Source: Bacteroidota bacterium (GTDB taxonomy: Bacteria > Bacteroidota > Bacteroidia > Chitinophagales > Chitinophagaceae). From it: a DNA stretch of 24,209 bases. The position numbers and the translations under genes were made by a program. Of this stretch, positions 1 through 8,117 are shown in pieces. Positions within the stretch are counted from its first letter, which is position 1. Every line of letters starts with the position of its first letter. A model generated the notes under the pieces. The model was not told where the DNA came from and searched no databases. It was given only the letters and a program-made list of their open reading frames with translations. The stretch spans positions 1 through 24,209 of the forward strand of contig JAEZZY010000022.1 of the NCBI GenBank assembly GCA_023418315.1, read 5' to 3'.

Positions 1-1040
1 CCGAATGGGCCATAAAGGTGGGACTGCCTATAAAAGGTCTCGTTAAAAATACCATTTTCCGCCAGTTTTGCGGGGGTGAAAATTTAACGGAAGCCGCACA
101 AACCGCCCGTAAACTGGGAGCGTACAATATGGGAGTCATTCTCGATTATAGCGTGGAAGGTAAAGAAGCCGAAGAGGAATTTGACAAAGCCGTACCCGAG
201 TTTTTAAAGGCTATAAAACACGCCGCTACCGAACCGAATATCCCTTTTGCCAGTGTAAAAATTACCGGGTTTGCCCGTTTTGCCCTGTTGGAAAAAGTGC
301 ATGCAAAAGAACCGCTTACCGAACAAGAACAACAAGAATGGCAGCGAGTGCATGAACGAGTGGATAAATTATGCGCCGCAGGCAACGAGCATCATATCCG
401 CATATTGATTGATGCGGAAGAAACCTGGATTCAGGAAGCGGTAAATGAACTGACCGAAGCAATGATGGAAAAATACAACAAGACAGAAGCCATCGTATAT
501 AATACCTATCAGCTATACTGCCACGGTTCGTTACCCTTTTTACAATATTGCTGCGATGAAGCAGCAGCGAAAAACTATATCCTCGGCGCCAAATTGGTGC
601 GCGGCGCTTACATGGAAAAAGAACGTGCCCGTGCCGAAGACCTGGGCTACCTCTCCCCTATACAACCTGATAAAGAAGCTACGGACAGAGACTATAACGA
701 AGCGTTATTATTCTGTCTGCGTCATCTGGATCGTATCTCCGTATTTATAGGCACGCATAATGAGCATAGCTCCATGCTGGGCGCTCAATATCTGGAAGAG
801 CACCACATTCCGCCCAACACACCCAAAGTTTATTTTTCTCAGCTCTATGGCATGAGCGATAACATCTCCTTCAACCTTGCACATGCAGGCTATAATGTAG
901 CGAAATACCTTCCCTACGGACCGGTAAAAGATGTGATTCCTTACCTTATGCGCCGCGCACAAGAAAACACTTCCGTAGCCGGACAAACCGGACGTGAGCT
1001 TTCGTTAATCAATAAAGAACTGAAAAGAAGAAAAGGATAG
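1..1040 (+). CDS. Proline dehydrogenase (partial, N-terminus outside window)
   Basis: FAD-dependent enzyme that oxidises L-proline to pyrroline-5-carboxylate, the first step of proline breakdown. Seen: the C-terminal part of a TIM-barrel PRODH, with the blocks KLVRGAYMEKERARAE, FIGTHNEHS and the C-terminal YLPYGPVKDVIPYLMRRAQENTS, where family members keep the arginines that hold the substrate carboxylate. It is the stand-alone PRODH of Bacteroidota, not a PutA fusion, because the ORF ends right after the barrel. A GTG at 18 could be read as a start, but the frame is open upstream to base 3 (EWAIK...) and the family normally has several dozen more N-terminal residues. The true start is therefore probably left of the window. 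It is followed by a hairpin terminator facing a convergent gene. Confidence 0.93.
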   Translation, partial: EWAIKVGLPIKGLVKNTIFRQFCGGENLTEAAQTARKLGAYNMGVILDYSVEGKEAEEEFDKAVPEFLKAIKHAATEPNIPFASVKITGFARFALLEKVHAKEPLTEQEQQEWQRVHERVDKLCAAGNEHHIRILIDAEETWIQEAVNELTEAMMEKYNKTEAIVYNTYQLYCHGSLPFLQYCCDEAAAKNYILGAKLVRGAYMEKERARAEDLGYLSPIQPDKEATDRDYNEALLFCLRHLDRISVFIGTHNEHSSMLGAQYLEEHHIPPNTPKVYFSQLYGMSDNISFNLAHAGYNVAKYLPYGPVKDVIPYLMRRAQENTSVAGQTGRELSLINKELKRRKG

Positions 1041-1133
1041 AAGCAGGCGTTTTTTTTACCCCAACAAGAATACAAAGAAATAAAAAACAGAGACAGCTTA
1101 GCTTAGGAAAACCGCACCATATTTTACACAAGA

Positions 1134-1159
1134 AAGGCTCGCTGAATGCGAGCCTTATT
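1134..1159. terminator. Bidirectional hairpin terminator
   Basis: A perfect 9-bp stem (AAGGCTCGC at 1134-1142, GCGAGCCTT at 1148-1156) encloses a five-base loop (TGAAT). It lies between the 3' ends of the convergent proline dehydrogenase and the repeat protein at 1183-1731, so it can serve both strands. The T tract on the plus strand is short and interrupted; on the minus strand the stem is followed by a T-rich run. Position and perfect pairing make the call fairly safe. Confidence 0.75.
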
Positions 1160-1182
1160 CAATTCATTATCTTTTACAATGC

Positions 1183-1731
1183 CTATAGCTGATTGTAGAT
1201 AGGAGCATCTACGTTGCGGGCTATGCCGTAGTATTGGAATGTTTTATGACGATATCCTTTTTTAAGGTAGGCATCCGTATCTCCTTCTTCAGAGATGGTT
1301 ACCCAGTCTTTTTCTTTGTCAATTTTCCAGCGATATACTGCTACGGTATTTGCACCGCGGCGGGTTAAGGCATAGAACTGTGTTTTTTTATCCCTATAAC
1401 CCATCTTTATCATTTGGTCATCGGTAAATTCATCTTCTGCGATGCTTGCATAATCATTGGTCGTAGGGTTGAACCAGCTGTTTACAGCTACACGACCTTC
1501 ACCGGGGTTGCGGTAGGCGAAGAACATAGGTGCTTTCTTACTCCAGCCCCAGTTCAGAATTTGTCCGTCTTGATATTCACCTTCGGTTACCGTTACATAG
1601 TTTTTAGCAGCGGGGTTATACCAGCGGTTTACCATCACCAGCTCTTCATCTACTACATTCTGAGCAAGGCTTCTATTTGTGAATATTACTGTAGCCAATA
1701 CACCTGTAATGAGTACAAAGGTTCTTTTCAT
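1183..1731 (-). CDS. Secreted protein of three W/Y-rich repeats (DUF5648-like)
   Basis: Function unknown. From the ATG at 1731 the protein has 182 aa and begins with a signal peptide (MKRTFVLITG, hydrophobic stretch, then SLAQ at 21-24), so it is exported. The rest is three diverged copies of about 45 residues, near 33-77, 82-124 and 130-172. Each follows the pattern W-(Y/F/K)-x-P/D...-Y/W-V/A-x-(I/V)-(T/A)-E, then an acidic stretch, G-W/Y and a closing aromatic pair (FFAYR, FYALTR, YYGIAR). The pattern resembles the DUF5648 repeat of secreted bacterial proteins; that link is from memory and not proven. The frame is open 52 codons further upstream (to 1887), but that stretch is basic, has no secretion logic and lies across the likely promoter, so I chose 1731. 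It is monocistronic and ends at the shared terminator. Confidence 0.72.
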   Translation of the reverse strand: MKRTFVLITGVLATVIFTNRSLAQNVVDEELVMVNRWYNPAAKNYVTVTEGEYQDGQILNWGWSKKAPMFFAYRNPGEGRVAVNSWFNPTTNDYASIAEDEFTDDQMIKMGYRDKKTQFYALTRRGANTVAVYRWKIDKEKDWVTISEEGDTDAYLKKGYRHKTFQYYGIARNVDAPIYNQL

Positions 1732-1759
1732 AATTATCGTGATTTTCAAAATTGTTTTC

Positions 1760-1790
1760 CAAAATACAGAAAAATTTTTAAGCCTTGCAA
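1760..1790 (-). promoter_or_regulatory. Putative promoter of the triple-repeat secreted protein
   Basis: On the minus strand TTG (1788-1790) is followed after 21 bases by TATTTTG (1760-1766). This is close to the Bacteroidota promoter pattern of TTTG/TTG near -33 and TAnnTTTG near -7. It lies 28 bases upstream of the chosen ATG at 1731. The -7 element is imperfect, one T short, so this is only a candidate. Confidence 0.35.
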
Positions 1791-1989
1791 TAGTCTGACC
1801 GTATTTTTTTTTTAGTTGGCTTATTCCAGCCCAAATAGTTTGCCAAATTACGCATTTGGCGTAGCTTTGACGCCCTTGATGCGCCAACCTGACAGTTATT
1901 GAAAATCTGCATAGGATTTGACGTTCAGCCTTTATTCTACCAATTTTTAAAAATTAAATCATTACCAAACTTCATTAACACCCGCATAA

Positions 1990-4900
1990 ATGTTAGGATT
2001 TCTCTCAAAAATTTTCGGCGGCAGCAAATCGGACAAAGACGTAAAACGCATAGAGCCTCTTGTTTCCGATATCAACCGTTTTTATAACGAATACGCTTCT
2101 CTTTCTCTGGATGAGCTAAGAAATAAAACACAGGAATTTCGTCAGACGATAAAAGAACGCCTGGCGCATATAGATGAAGAAATAGCCGCAAAAAAAGCAG
2201 AAGCGGAAAACCAACCGGAAGCCGGACCACAATCCCGCGAAGCCATTTATGATGAAGTAGATAAACTCATCAAACAACGGGATGAACAGCTTGAAGTAGT
2301 GTTGAAAGAAATACTGCCGCAAGCCTTCGCCACCGTAAAAGAAACTGCACGCCGCCTCAAAGAAAACACAGAGTTGACGGTAACGGCTACAGAGCTGGAT
2401 AAAGAACTGGCGCTGGAAAAAGATTATATCCGTATAGATGGCGATAAAGCTATTTATCAAAATACATGGCAAGCTGCAGGCAACACCGTTTCTTGGAACA
2501 TGGTACACTATGATGTACAGCTTATAGGCGGCACTGTATTGCACGAAGGTAAAATAGCCGAAATGGCTACGGGGGAAGGTAAAACCCTGGTATCTACCTT
2601 GCCTGCTTACCTTAATGCACTCGCCGGACTGGGCGTACATATCGTAACGGTGAATGACTATCTCGCCCGCCGCGACCAGGAATGGAACGGCCCGCTGTTT
2701 GAATTTTTAGGACTTACGGTAGATTGTATTGATAAACATCAACCCAACTCCCCCATGCGCCGCAAAGCCTATATGGCGGATATTACCTATGGCACCAACA
2801 ACGAATTCGGCTTCGACTACCTGCGCGATAATATGGTACAGCATAGCAGCGAAATGGTGCAACGCAAACATCACTTTGCTATGGTGGATGAGGTGGACAG
2901 CGTATTGATAGATGATGCGCGTACTCCCTTAATTATTTCCGGACCTGTACCCAAAGGCGATGAACAACAATTCCACGCACTGAAACCTCGTATCGAACGA
3001 TTATTAGAAGCTCAAAAAAAAGTAGCCAACCACGCGCTTACCGAAGCAAAGAGAATGATTGCGGAAGGTAAAGCGGATAAAGATAACGGTGGTTTGCAAC
3101 TCTATCGCGCTTATCGCGGTTTGCCTAAGAACAGCGCCTTAATCAAGTATCTTAGTGAAGAAGGCAACAAACAAATCCTGCAAAAAGCGGAAAACCATTT
3201 TCTGGGCGAGCAACAACGCCACATGCCTAAGGTAAATGAAGAATTGTATTTTACCATTGAAGAAAAACACAACAGTGTAGATCTTACCGAAAAAGGAATC
3301 CAACTCATTACCGGCTCCGGCGAAGACCCCAACTTTTTTATCCTGCCCGACATCGCTACCGAATTAGCAAATATTGAGAACAGCGCCGATACCCCGGAAG
3401 AAAAACAACAACGCAAAGACGCATTGCTGCAAGAATATGCCGTAAAAGCAGATCGTATCCATTCCGTACAACAATTATTAAAAGCCTATACCTTATTTGA
3501 TAAAGATATCGAGTATGTAGTGATGGACGGAAAGGTGAAAATTGTAGATGAGCAAACCGGACGTATCCTTGACGGCCGCCGCTATAGCGATGGCTTGCAC
3601 CAAGCCATAGAAGCCAAAGAAAATGTGGCAGTAGAAGCTGCTACACAAACTTTTGCTACCGTAACGCTGCAAAACTATTTCCGTATGTACCATAAGCTCT
3701 GCGGCATGACCGGTACTGCCGAAACGGAAGCAGGCGAATTCTGGGAAATTTACAAGCTGGATGTGGTAACCATTCCCACTAACCTCCCTATAGCCCGTAA
3801 AGACGATCAAGACCTTGTCTATAAAACCAAACGCGAAAAATATAAGGCGGTCATAGATGAAATCGAAAAACTAAGCGCTGCCGGAAGACCCGTATTGGTG
3901 GGTACTACATCAGTAGAAGTTTCTGAATTGCTAAGCAGAATGCTGCAGCAGAAAAAAATAAACCACAACGTACTGAACGCGAAACAACACGCCAAGGAAG
4001 CACAGATTGTAGCCGAAGCCGGTTTGGCAAGCGCAGTAACCATAGCCACCAACATGGCAGGACGTGGTACGGACATCAAACTCGGCCCGGGCGTGAAGGA
4101 CGCAGGCGGGTTGGCAATCATAGGCACTGAGCGCCATGAAAGCCGCCGTGTGGATCGTCAGCTTCGCGGTCGTGCCGGCCGCCAGGGAGACCCCGGTTCT
4201 TCACAGTTCTTTGTTTCTTTGGAAGATGACCTGATGCGCTTATTCGGTTCGGAAAGAATTGCCGGGTTGATGGATAAAATGGGACATAAAGAAGGGGAAG
4301 TATTGCAGCACGGCATGATTACCAAATCTATTGAACGCGCCCAACGAAAAGTAGAAGAAAACAACTTCGGAACCCGTAAGCATTTGCTGGAGTATGATGA
4401 TGTGATGAACTCGCAGCGGGATGTGATCTATAAACGCCGTAAACACGCGCTTTCAGGCGATCGCCTTTCCATTGACCTTGACAATGCCTTGTTTGATGTA
4501 TGCAACGATATAGCCCTTCAATTTGAAGACAACAGAGACTATGATGCTTTCCGTATAGAAGTCATGAAGCACTTGGCATTAGAACCGGAAACTCCGAAGC
4601 AAGGTTTTGAAAAAGCCGATATGAATGAAATAGGCGACCGGCTTTATCAACAGGCAAAAGATTTTTATTCGCGTAAATGGGCGGCAGTAAGAGAACAAAT
4701 GTTGCCTACCCTTCGTCAGATACATGAGCAAAACGGAGACCGCATAGAAAATATCGTAGTGCCGTTTACGGATGGCATCAAGGGATTGCAGGTGTTTGTG
4801 AATTTAAAGGAATCCGTAGATCAGGAAGCCCGCCCCGTGATACAAACATTGGAAAAAAGCATGACCCTGGCGATGATAGATGATGCCTGGAAAGATCATC

Positions 4901-5307
4901 TCCGTGCTATGGATGACCTTCGCACCTCCGTAAGAATGGCTTCCTACGAGCAAAAAGACCCGCTCCTCATTTATAAATTTGAAGCCTTCAACCTCTTCAA
5001 ACAAATGCTGCTGGAAACCAACCGCAACATTATTTCCTTCTTGCTGAGAGCGAATATCCATGTACAGGAACAACCACCGCAAGCCGCCCAAGAAATGCCA
5101 CAACGCACAGACATGAGCCAGATGCACGCCAACAAAGAAGAAGTAGATGAAGCAGGCTCCGAATACGGTGCAGATGAGCGGGATATGGGAGACGCGCCTG
5201 CCGTAAAACGCACTCCCGTGCAGGCAGGGCCTAAGATAGGACGCAATGACCCTTGCCCCTGTGGTAGCGGTAAGAAGTATAAACAATGCCACGGAAAAGG
5301 ATTGTAA
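1990..5307 (+). CDS. secA: Protein translocase ATPase SecA
   Basis: Motor ATPase that pushes unfolded preproteins through the SecYEG channel. Seen in the 1105-aa product: N-terminal MLGFLSKIFG, Walker A GEGKT (196-200), Walker B MVDEVDSVLIDDARTPLIISGP starting near residue 298, the helicase motif NMAGRGTDIKLG, the RQLRGRAGRQGDPGSS block, and the C-terminal zinc motif with C1089, C1091, C1100 and H1101 (DPCPCGSGKKYKQCH), which in other SecAs binds SecB or ribosomes. It is about 200 residues longer than the E. coli protein. The extra length lies in a charged segment around 55-100 and a large insertion around 330-440, both of a kind usual in Bacteroidota SecA. The ATG at 1990 gives the usual family N-terminus. 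Single gene, own terminator, with no clear -7 element seen upstream. Confidence 0.98.
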   Translation: MLGFLSKIFGGSKSDKDVKRIEPLVSDINRFYNEYASLSLDELRNKTQEFRQTIKERLAHIDEEIAAKKAEAENQPEAGPQSREAIYDEVDKLIKQRDEQLEVVLKEILPQAFATVKETARRLKENTELTVTATELDKELALEKDYIRIDGDKAIYQNTWQAAGNTVSWNMVHYDVQLIGGTVLHEGKIAEMATGEGKTLVSTLPAYLNALAGLGVHIVTVNDYLARRDQEWNGPLFEFLGLTVDCIDKHQPNSPMRRKAYMADITYGTNNEFGFDYLRDNMVQHSSEMVQRKHHFAMVDEVDSVLIDDARTPLIISGPVPKGDEQQFHALKPRIERLLEAQKKVANHALTEAKRMIAEGKADKDNGGLQLYRAYRGLPKNSALIKYLSEEGNKQILQKAENHFLGEQQRHMPKVNEELYFTIEEKHNSVDLTEKGIQLITGSGEDPNFFILPDIATELANIENSADTPEEKQQRKDALLQEYAVKADRIHSVQQLLKAYTLFDKDIEYVVMDGKVKIVDEQTGRILDGRRYSDGLHQAIEAKENVAVEAATQTFATVTLQNYFRMYHKLCGMTGTAETEAGEFWEIYKLDVVTIPTNLPIARKDDQDLVYKTKREKYKAVIDEIEKLSAAGRPVLVGTTSVEVSELLSRMLQQKKINHNVLNAKQHAKEAQIVAEAGLASAVTIATNMAGRGTDIKLGPGVKDAGGLAIIGTERHESRRVDRQLRGRAGRQGDPGSSQFFVSLEDDLMRLFGSERIAGLMDKMGHKEGEVLQHGMITKSIERAQRKVEENNFGTRKHLLEYDDVMNSQRDVIYKRRKHALSGDRLSIDLDNALFDVCNDIALQFEDNRDYDAFRIEVMKHLALEPETPKQGFEKADMNEIGDRLYQQAKDFYSRKWAAVREQMLPTLRQIHEQNGDRIENIVVPFTDGIKGLQVFVNLKESVDQEARPVIQTLEKSMTLAMIDDAWKDHLRAMDDLRTSVRMASYEQKDPLLIYKFEAFNLFKQMLLETNRNIISFLLRANIHVQEQPPQAAQEMPQRTDMSQMHANKEEVDEAGSEYGADERDMGDAPAVKRTPVQAGPKIGRNDPCPCGSGKKYKQCHGKGL

Positions 5308-5324
5308 CGGAAATTAAACAATTT

Positions 5325-5355
5325 TAAAAAGCTGTACGATGTGCAGCTTTTTTTA
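5325..5355 (+). terminator. Rho-independent terminator of secA
   Basis: GCTGTAC (5331-5337), loop GAT, GTGCAGC (5341-5347) form a 7-bp stem with one G-U pair. It is preceded by five A and followed by seven T, which extend the stem and make it usable from both strands. It lies 18 bases after the secA stop and before the convergent GH3 gene. Confidence 0.85.
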
Positions 5356-5411
5356 TGGATGTAGGGTTATCATCTGGTGCTAAAAAAATCCTCCTTGAAA
5401 AGGTTTCCGGC

Positions 5412-6908
5412 TCATATCCTCCATGGCGCTAAAGCATCTGCTATCTTCCGGTCATTGCCTAAGCGGGGTACTTTATTTTGCCCACCCAGCTTGCCTTCCG
5501 CTTTCATGTATTCCTGAAAGGCATGGGGCTTCATAGGGCGTATTTTCAGGGGTTGCAGGATGTTGCCCGTGATAAGGTCATTATAGTAAATATTTTTCCT
5601 GCGTAGCTCCTCATCTACCTCCCTTGCAAAGATGCCAAGGTCTTCCGGCGTTTTTTCAAACTCTATAAACCATTCATGATACGGAAGTCCATCCTCGCTT
5701 TTTATCATGGGGGCAACAGTGTATTCCACAATGCGGGCATCGTATTTTTTGGCTGCCGCAAGCAAAGCTTCATCCACTTCTTCGGCTATCACATGCTCGC
5801 CAAATGCGGAAATAAAATGTTTGGTACGACCTGTCACCACCAGCCGGTACGGTTGTGTGCTGACAAAGCGCACAGTATCGCCTATGTTATAGCCCCATAG
5901 CCCGGCATTGCTGTTGATAATAAGCGCGTAGTTTACTCCGGTTTTCACCTCCGACAAAGGAATGCGCACCGGGTTTTTATCGAAGATATGCTCCGCAGGT
6001 ACAAACTCGAAATAAATACCCGAATTGGTATTCAGCAGCAAGCCTTCTTCATGCAGGGTATCTTGAAATGCAAAAAAACCTTCGGAAGCTGGAAAAGTTT
6101 CTATCGTATCTATAGGGCTGCCGATGCTATCAAACAGCTTCGCTTTATAAGGCTCAAAATTGACACCGCCGTGTACAATCACTTGTAATTGCGGAAAAAG
6201 TTGTTTTATTTTTTTGCCGTCTGCCTTTTCCATCAGCCAGTCGAAATACATCTGTACCCAAGGGGGGATACCGCTGATGAGGGTCATATTTTCATGAAGG
6301 GTTTCTTCAATGATTTTTCCCAGCTTGGTTTCCCAGTCTTCTATGCAATTCGTTTCATAAGAAGGTAATTGGTTTTTGCGGAGGTAGCGCGGCACATAGT
6401 GGTTTACGATACCGCTGAGCCTTCCCGTAGGGATGCCGCCCACCCGCTCCAGTTCCGGCGACCCCGAGAGGAAAATCATCCTGCCGTCGGCAAAGGCCGT
6501 GTTGCCGCTTTCCGCCATATAGCAAAGCAAGGCATTGCGTGCGGTATGGATATGATTGGGAATCGAATCTTTGGTGATAGGGATGTATTTTACCCCGCTT
6601 GTAGTGCCCGAGGTTTTGGCAAAATAAATAGGCTTCCCCTTCCACAGCACATTGTCTTTGCCTTGTTTTATTTCTTCTATATAGGGCTTGAAGGCTTCAT
6701 AATCTCTCACCGGCACTGCTTGGGCATATTCTGTGGCATGATGCACCTCTTTTAGTTTATGCTCGCTGCCGAAGGAGGTTTGTGCTCCTGTTTTCAAAAG
6801 TTGTTGCAGGATGGCTTGCTGATCGCTCACGGCGGTCATCGTTTCCTTGCGTATTTTTTTATGAATAATAGATGCGTAGGGCTTTGCAAGAAATGATTTT
6901 ATCTTCAT
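5412..6908 (-). CDS. GH3 auxin-responsive promoter family protein (acyl-adenylate/amidosynthetase fold)
   Basis: Member of the GH3 branch of the ANL adenylating superfamily. Plant members join amino acids to acyl hormones through an acyl-AMP; the substrate of bacterial members is not established. Seen in the 498-aa product: the ATP-binding loop FAKTSGTTSG (97-106), the block YNIGDTVRF, and GRTKHFISAFGEHVIAEEVDEAL, which in the family contains the adenylate-contacting residues and the hinge. Length matches the usual 500 or so. I chose the ATG at 6908 because the longer frame (ATG at 6941) would begin inside a perfect TAnnTTTG promoter element at 6939-6946. Monocistronic, divergent from lemA. 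The family is certain; the reaction is not. Confidence 0.9.
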   Translation of the reverse strand: MKIKSFLAKPYASIIHKKIRKETMTAVSDQQAILQQLLKTGAQTSFGSEHKLKEVHHATEYAQAVPVRDYEAFKPYIEEIKQGKDNVLWKGKPIYFAKTSGTTSGVKYIPITKDSIPNHIHTARNALLCYMAESGNTAFADGRMIFLSGSPELERVGGIPTGRLSGIVNHYVPRYLRKNQLPSYETNCIEDWETKLGKIIEETLHENMTLISGIPPWVQMYFDWLMEKADGKKIKQLFPQLQVIVHGGVNFEPYKAKLFDSIGSPIDTIETFPASEGFFAFQDTLHEEGLLLNTNSGIYFEFVPAEHIFDKNPVRIPLSEVKTGVNYALIINSNAGLWGYNIGDTVRFVSTQPYRLVVTGRTKHFISAFGEHVIAEEVDEALLAAAKKYDARIVEYTVAPMIKSEDGLPYHEWFIEFEKTPEDLGIFAREVDEELRRKNIYYNDLITGNILQPLKIRPMKPHAFQEYMKAEGKLGGQNKVPRLGNDRKIADALAPWRI

Positions 6909-6938
6909 GAGCGTTCTATATGCAGCGGATGCTGCTAA

Positions 6939-6946
6939 CAAAAATA
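6939..6946 (-). promoter_or_regulatory. -7 promoter element of the GH3 gene
   Basis: Minus-strand TATTTTTG matches the Bacteroidota -7 consensus TAnnTTTG at every fixed base and lies 30 bases upstream of the ATG at 6908. No good TTG was found at the -33 spacing. It helps fix the gene start, since the alternative ATG at 6941 falls inside it. Confidence 0.55.
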
Positions 6947-7026
6947 CCTAAATATCGGCAAGTAGGCAGTAAGATAAAAAAATCAATAAAACCTTCTCTA
7001 TCCGCTTCATTTATCGCTCAAACCTG

Positions 7027-7034
7027 TATTTTTG
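7027..7034 (+). promoter_or_regulatory. -7 promoter element of the lemA-TPM operon
   Basis: TATTTTTG matches TAnnTTTG exactly and lies 24 bases before the ATG at 7059. An expected start of transcription about six bases downstream gives a leader of under 20 bases, as for the divergent GH3 gene. The alternative ATG at 7035 touches the element and is therefore unlikely. The -33 element is weak (TTC in place of TTG). Confidence 0.55.
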
Positions 7035-7058
7035 ATGCAACAAAATCATTTTGCCAAT

Positions 7059-7649
7059 ATGAAAAGCGGTACCATTCTTCTTATCGTCATAGCAGCATTA
7101 TTGCTTATCGGCGGCTGTATGACCTGCAATGTGCAGAAAAGCCTTGTTACTTTAGATGAAAATGCAAAAAGCAAATGGGGCGAGGTGCAAAACCAATATC
7201 AACGCCGTGCCGACCTTGTGCCCAACCTTGTGGCTACCGTAAAAGGCGCAGCCGATTTTGAACAATCTACCCTCACCGAAGTGGTAAATGCCCGTGCTAA
7301 AGCCACCTCTATACAGGTAGATCCCGATAACCTTACTCCCGAAAAATTGAAAGAATTTCAGGCTGCACAAGGCGAATTATCGCAAGCCTTAGGCCGCTTG
7401 ATGATGATTACGGAAAACTATCCGCAATTGCGCGCTACAGAAGCCTTCAGAGACCTGCAAGTGCAACTGGAAGGAACCGAAAACCGCATCACCGTAGCCC
7501 GAAAAGGTTTTAACGACGCAGTGCAGCAATACAATACCCAACTGCGCATCTTCCCCAACAATATTTTTGCGGGGATGATGGGTTTCCAAACGAAGGGAAT
7601 GTTTGAAGCAGATGCCAATGCACAAAAAGCACCGCAGGTACAATTCTAA
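7059..7649 (+). CDS. lemA: LemA family protein
   Basis: Membrane-anchored helical protein of unresolved role, often encoded beside TPM-domain proteins. The 196-aa product starts with a hydrophobic anchor (MKSGTILLIVIAALLLIGG, residues 1-19), followed by the LemA signature SLVTLDENAKSKWGEVQNQYQRRADLVPNLVATVKG and a long helical region ending with NRITVARKGFNDAVQQYNTQLRIFPNN, both diagnostic of the family. The short N-terminus with GGC at 18-20 resembles a lipobox weakly; a plain N-terminal membrane anchor is more usual for LemA. Start chosen from the -7 element at 7027-7034. The TPM gene follows after 6 bases, so the three genes are almost certainly one operon. Confidence 0.95.
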   Translation: MKSGTILLIVIAALLLIGGCMTCNVQKSLVTLDENAKSKWGEVQNQYQRRADLVPNLVATVKGAADFEQSTLTEVVNARAKATSIQVDPDNLTPEKLKEFQAAQGELSQALGRLMMITENYPQLRATEAFRDLQVQLEGTENRITVARKGFNDAVQQYNTQLRIFPNNIFAGMMGFQTKGMFEADANAQKAPQVQF

Positions 7650-7655
7650 CGCGGT

Positions 7656-8117
7656 ATGTTTCCTTTTTCCAAGAAAAAAAACGAGCTGCTGGAGCGCGAT
7701 GACCGGGAACGGATTGTAGCGGCTATCCGTGCCGTAGAAGCACAGACCACGGGCGAAATACGGGTTTTTATAGAATCCTATTGCAGCTATATGGATGCGC
7801 TGGACCGAGCACGGGAACTCTTTGCCCGATTAAAAATGTACCATACGGAACGCCATAACGCAGTGCTGGTTTATATAGCGCTTCATGACCATCAATTTGC
7901 TATCTATGGAGATGAAAATGCGTATGAACAATTTGGAGGATCCGCATTCTGGCAATCGGCAGCCGAACATCTGGTGGCGCATTTCAAGCAAACTAAGATA
8001 ACGGAAGGAATTGTGAGCTGCATAGAGGAACTGGGTACAGCGCTGAAAACGCATTTTCCCTATGACCCTGCCGTTACGAAAAATGAATTGCCGGACGAAA
8101 TAGTATTTGGTAAATAA
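7656..8117 (+). CDS. Cytosolic-type TPM domain protein
   Basis: A 153-aa protein consisting of one TPM domain (TLP18.3/Psb32/MOLO-1 fold): RIVAAIRAVEAQTTGEIRVFIES, then RARELFARLKMYHTERHNAVLVYIALHDHQFAIYGDENAYEQFG, then the closing helix with ITEGIVSCIEELGTALKTHFPYDP. The NAVLVYIAL...FAIYGD core is characteristic. There is no signal peptide or membrane segment, and the N-terminus is basic (MFPFSKKKNELL), unlike the next gene. The biochemical role of this subgroup is unknown; in plants some TPM proteins assist photosystem II repair. It sits between lemA (6-base gap) and the secreted TPM protein, with its TAA overlapping the next ATG, which implies coupled translation. Confidence 0.9.
   Translation: MFPFSKKKNELLERDDRERIVAAIRAVEAQTTGEIRVFIESYCSYMDALDRARELFARLKMYHTERHNAVLVYIALHDHQFAIYGDENAYEQFGGSAFWQSAAEHLVAHFKQTKITEGIVSCIEELGTALKTHFPYDPAVTKNELPDEIVFGK

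Noticed and set aside
1732..1887. N-terminal extension of the repeat protein to 1887
   Set aside because: It would bury a clear signal peptide 52 residues inside the chain and cover the probable promoter.
7074..7120. Lipoprotein signal in LemA (GGC at residues 18-20)
   Set aside because: The lipobox is poor, and LemA proteins generally keep an uncleaved N-terminal anchor.
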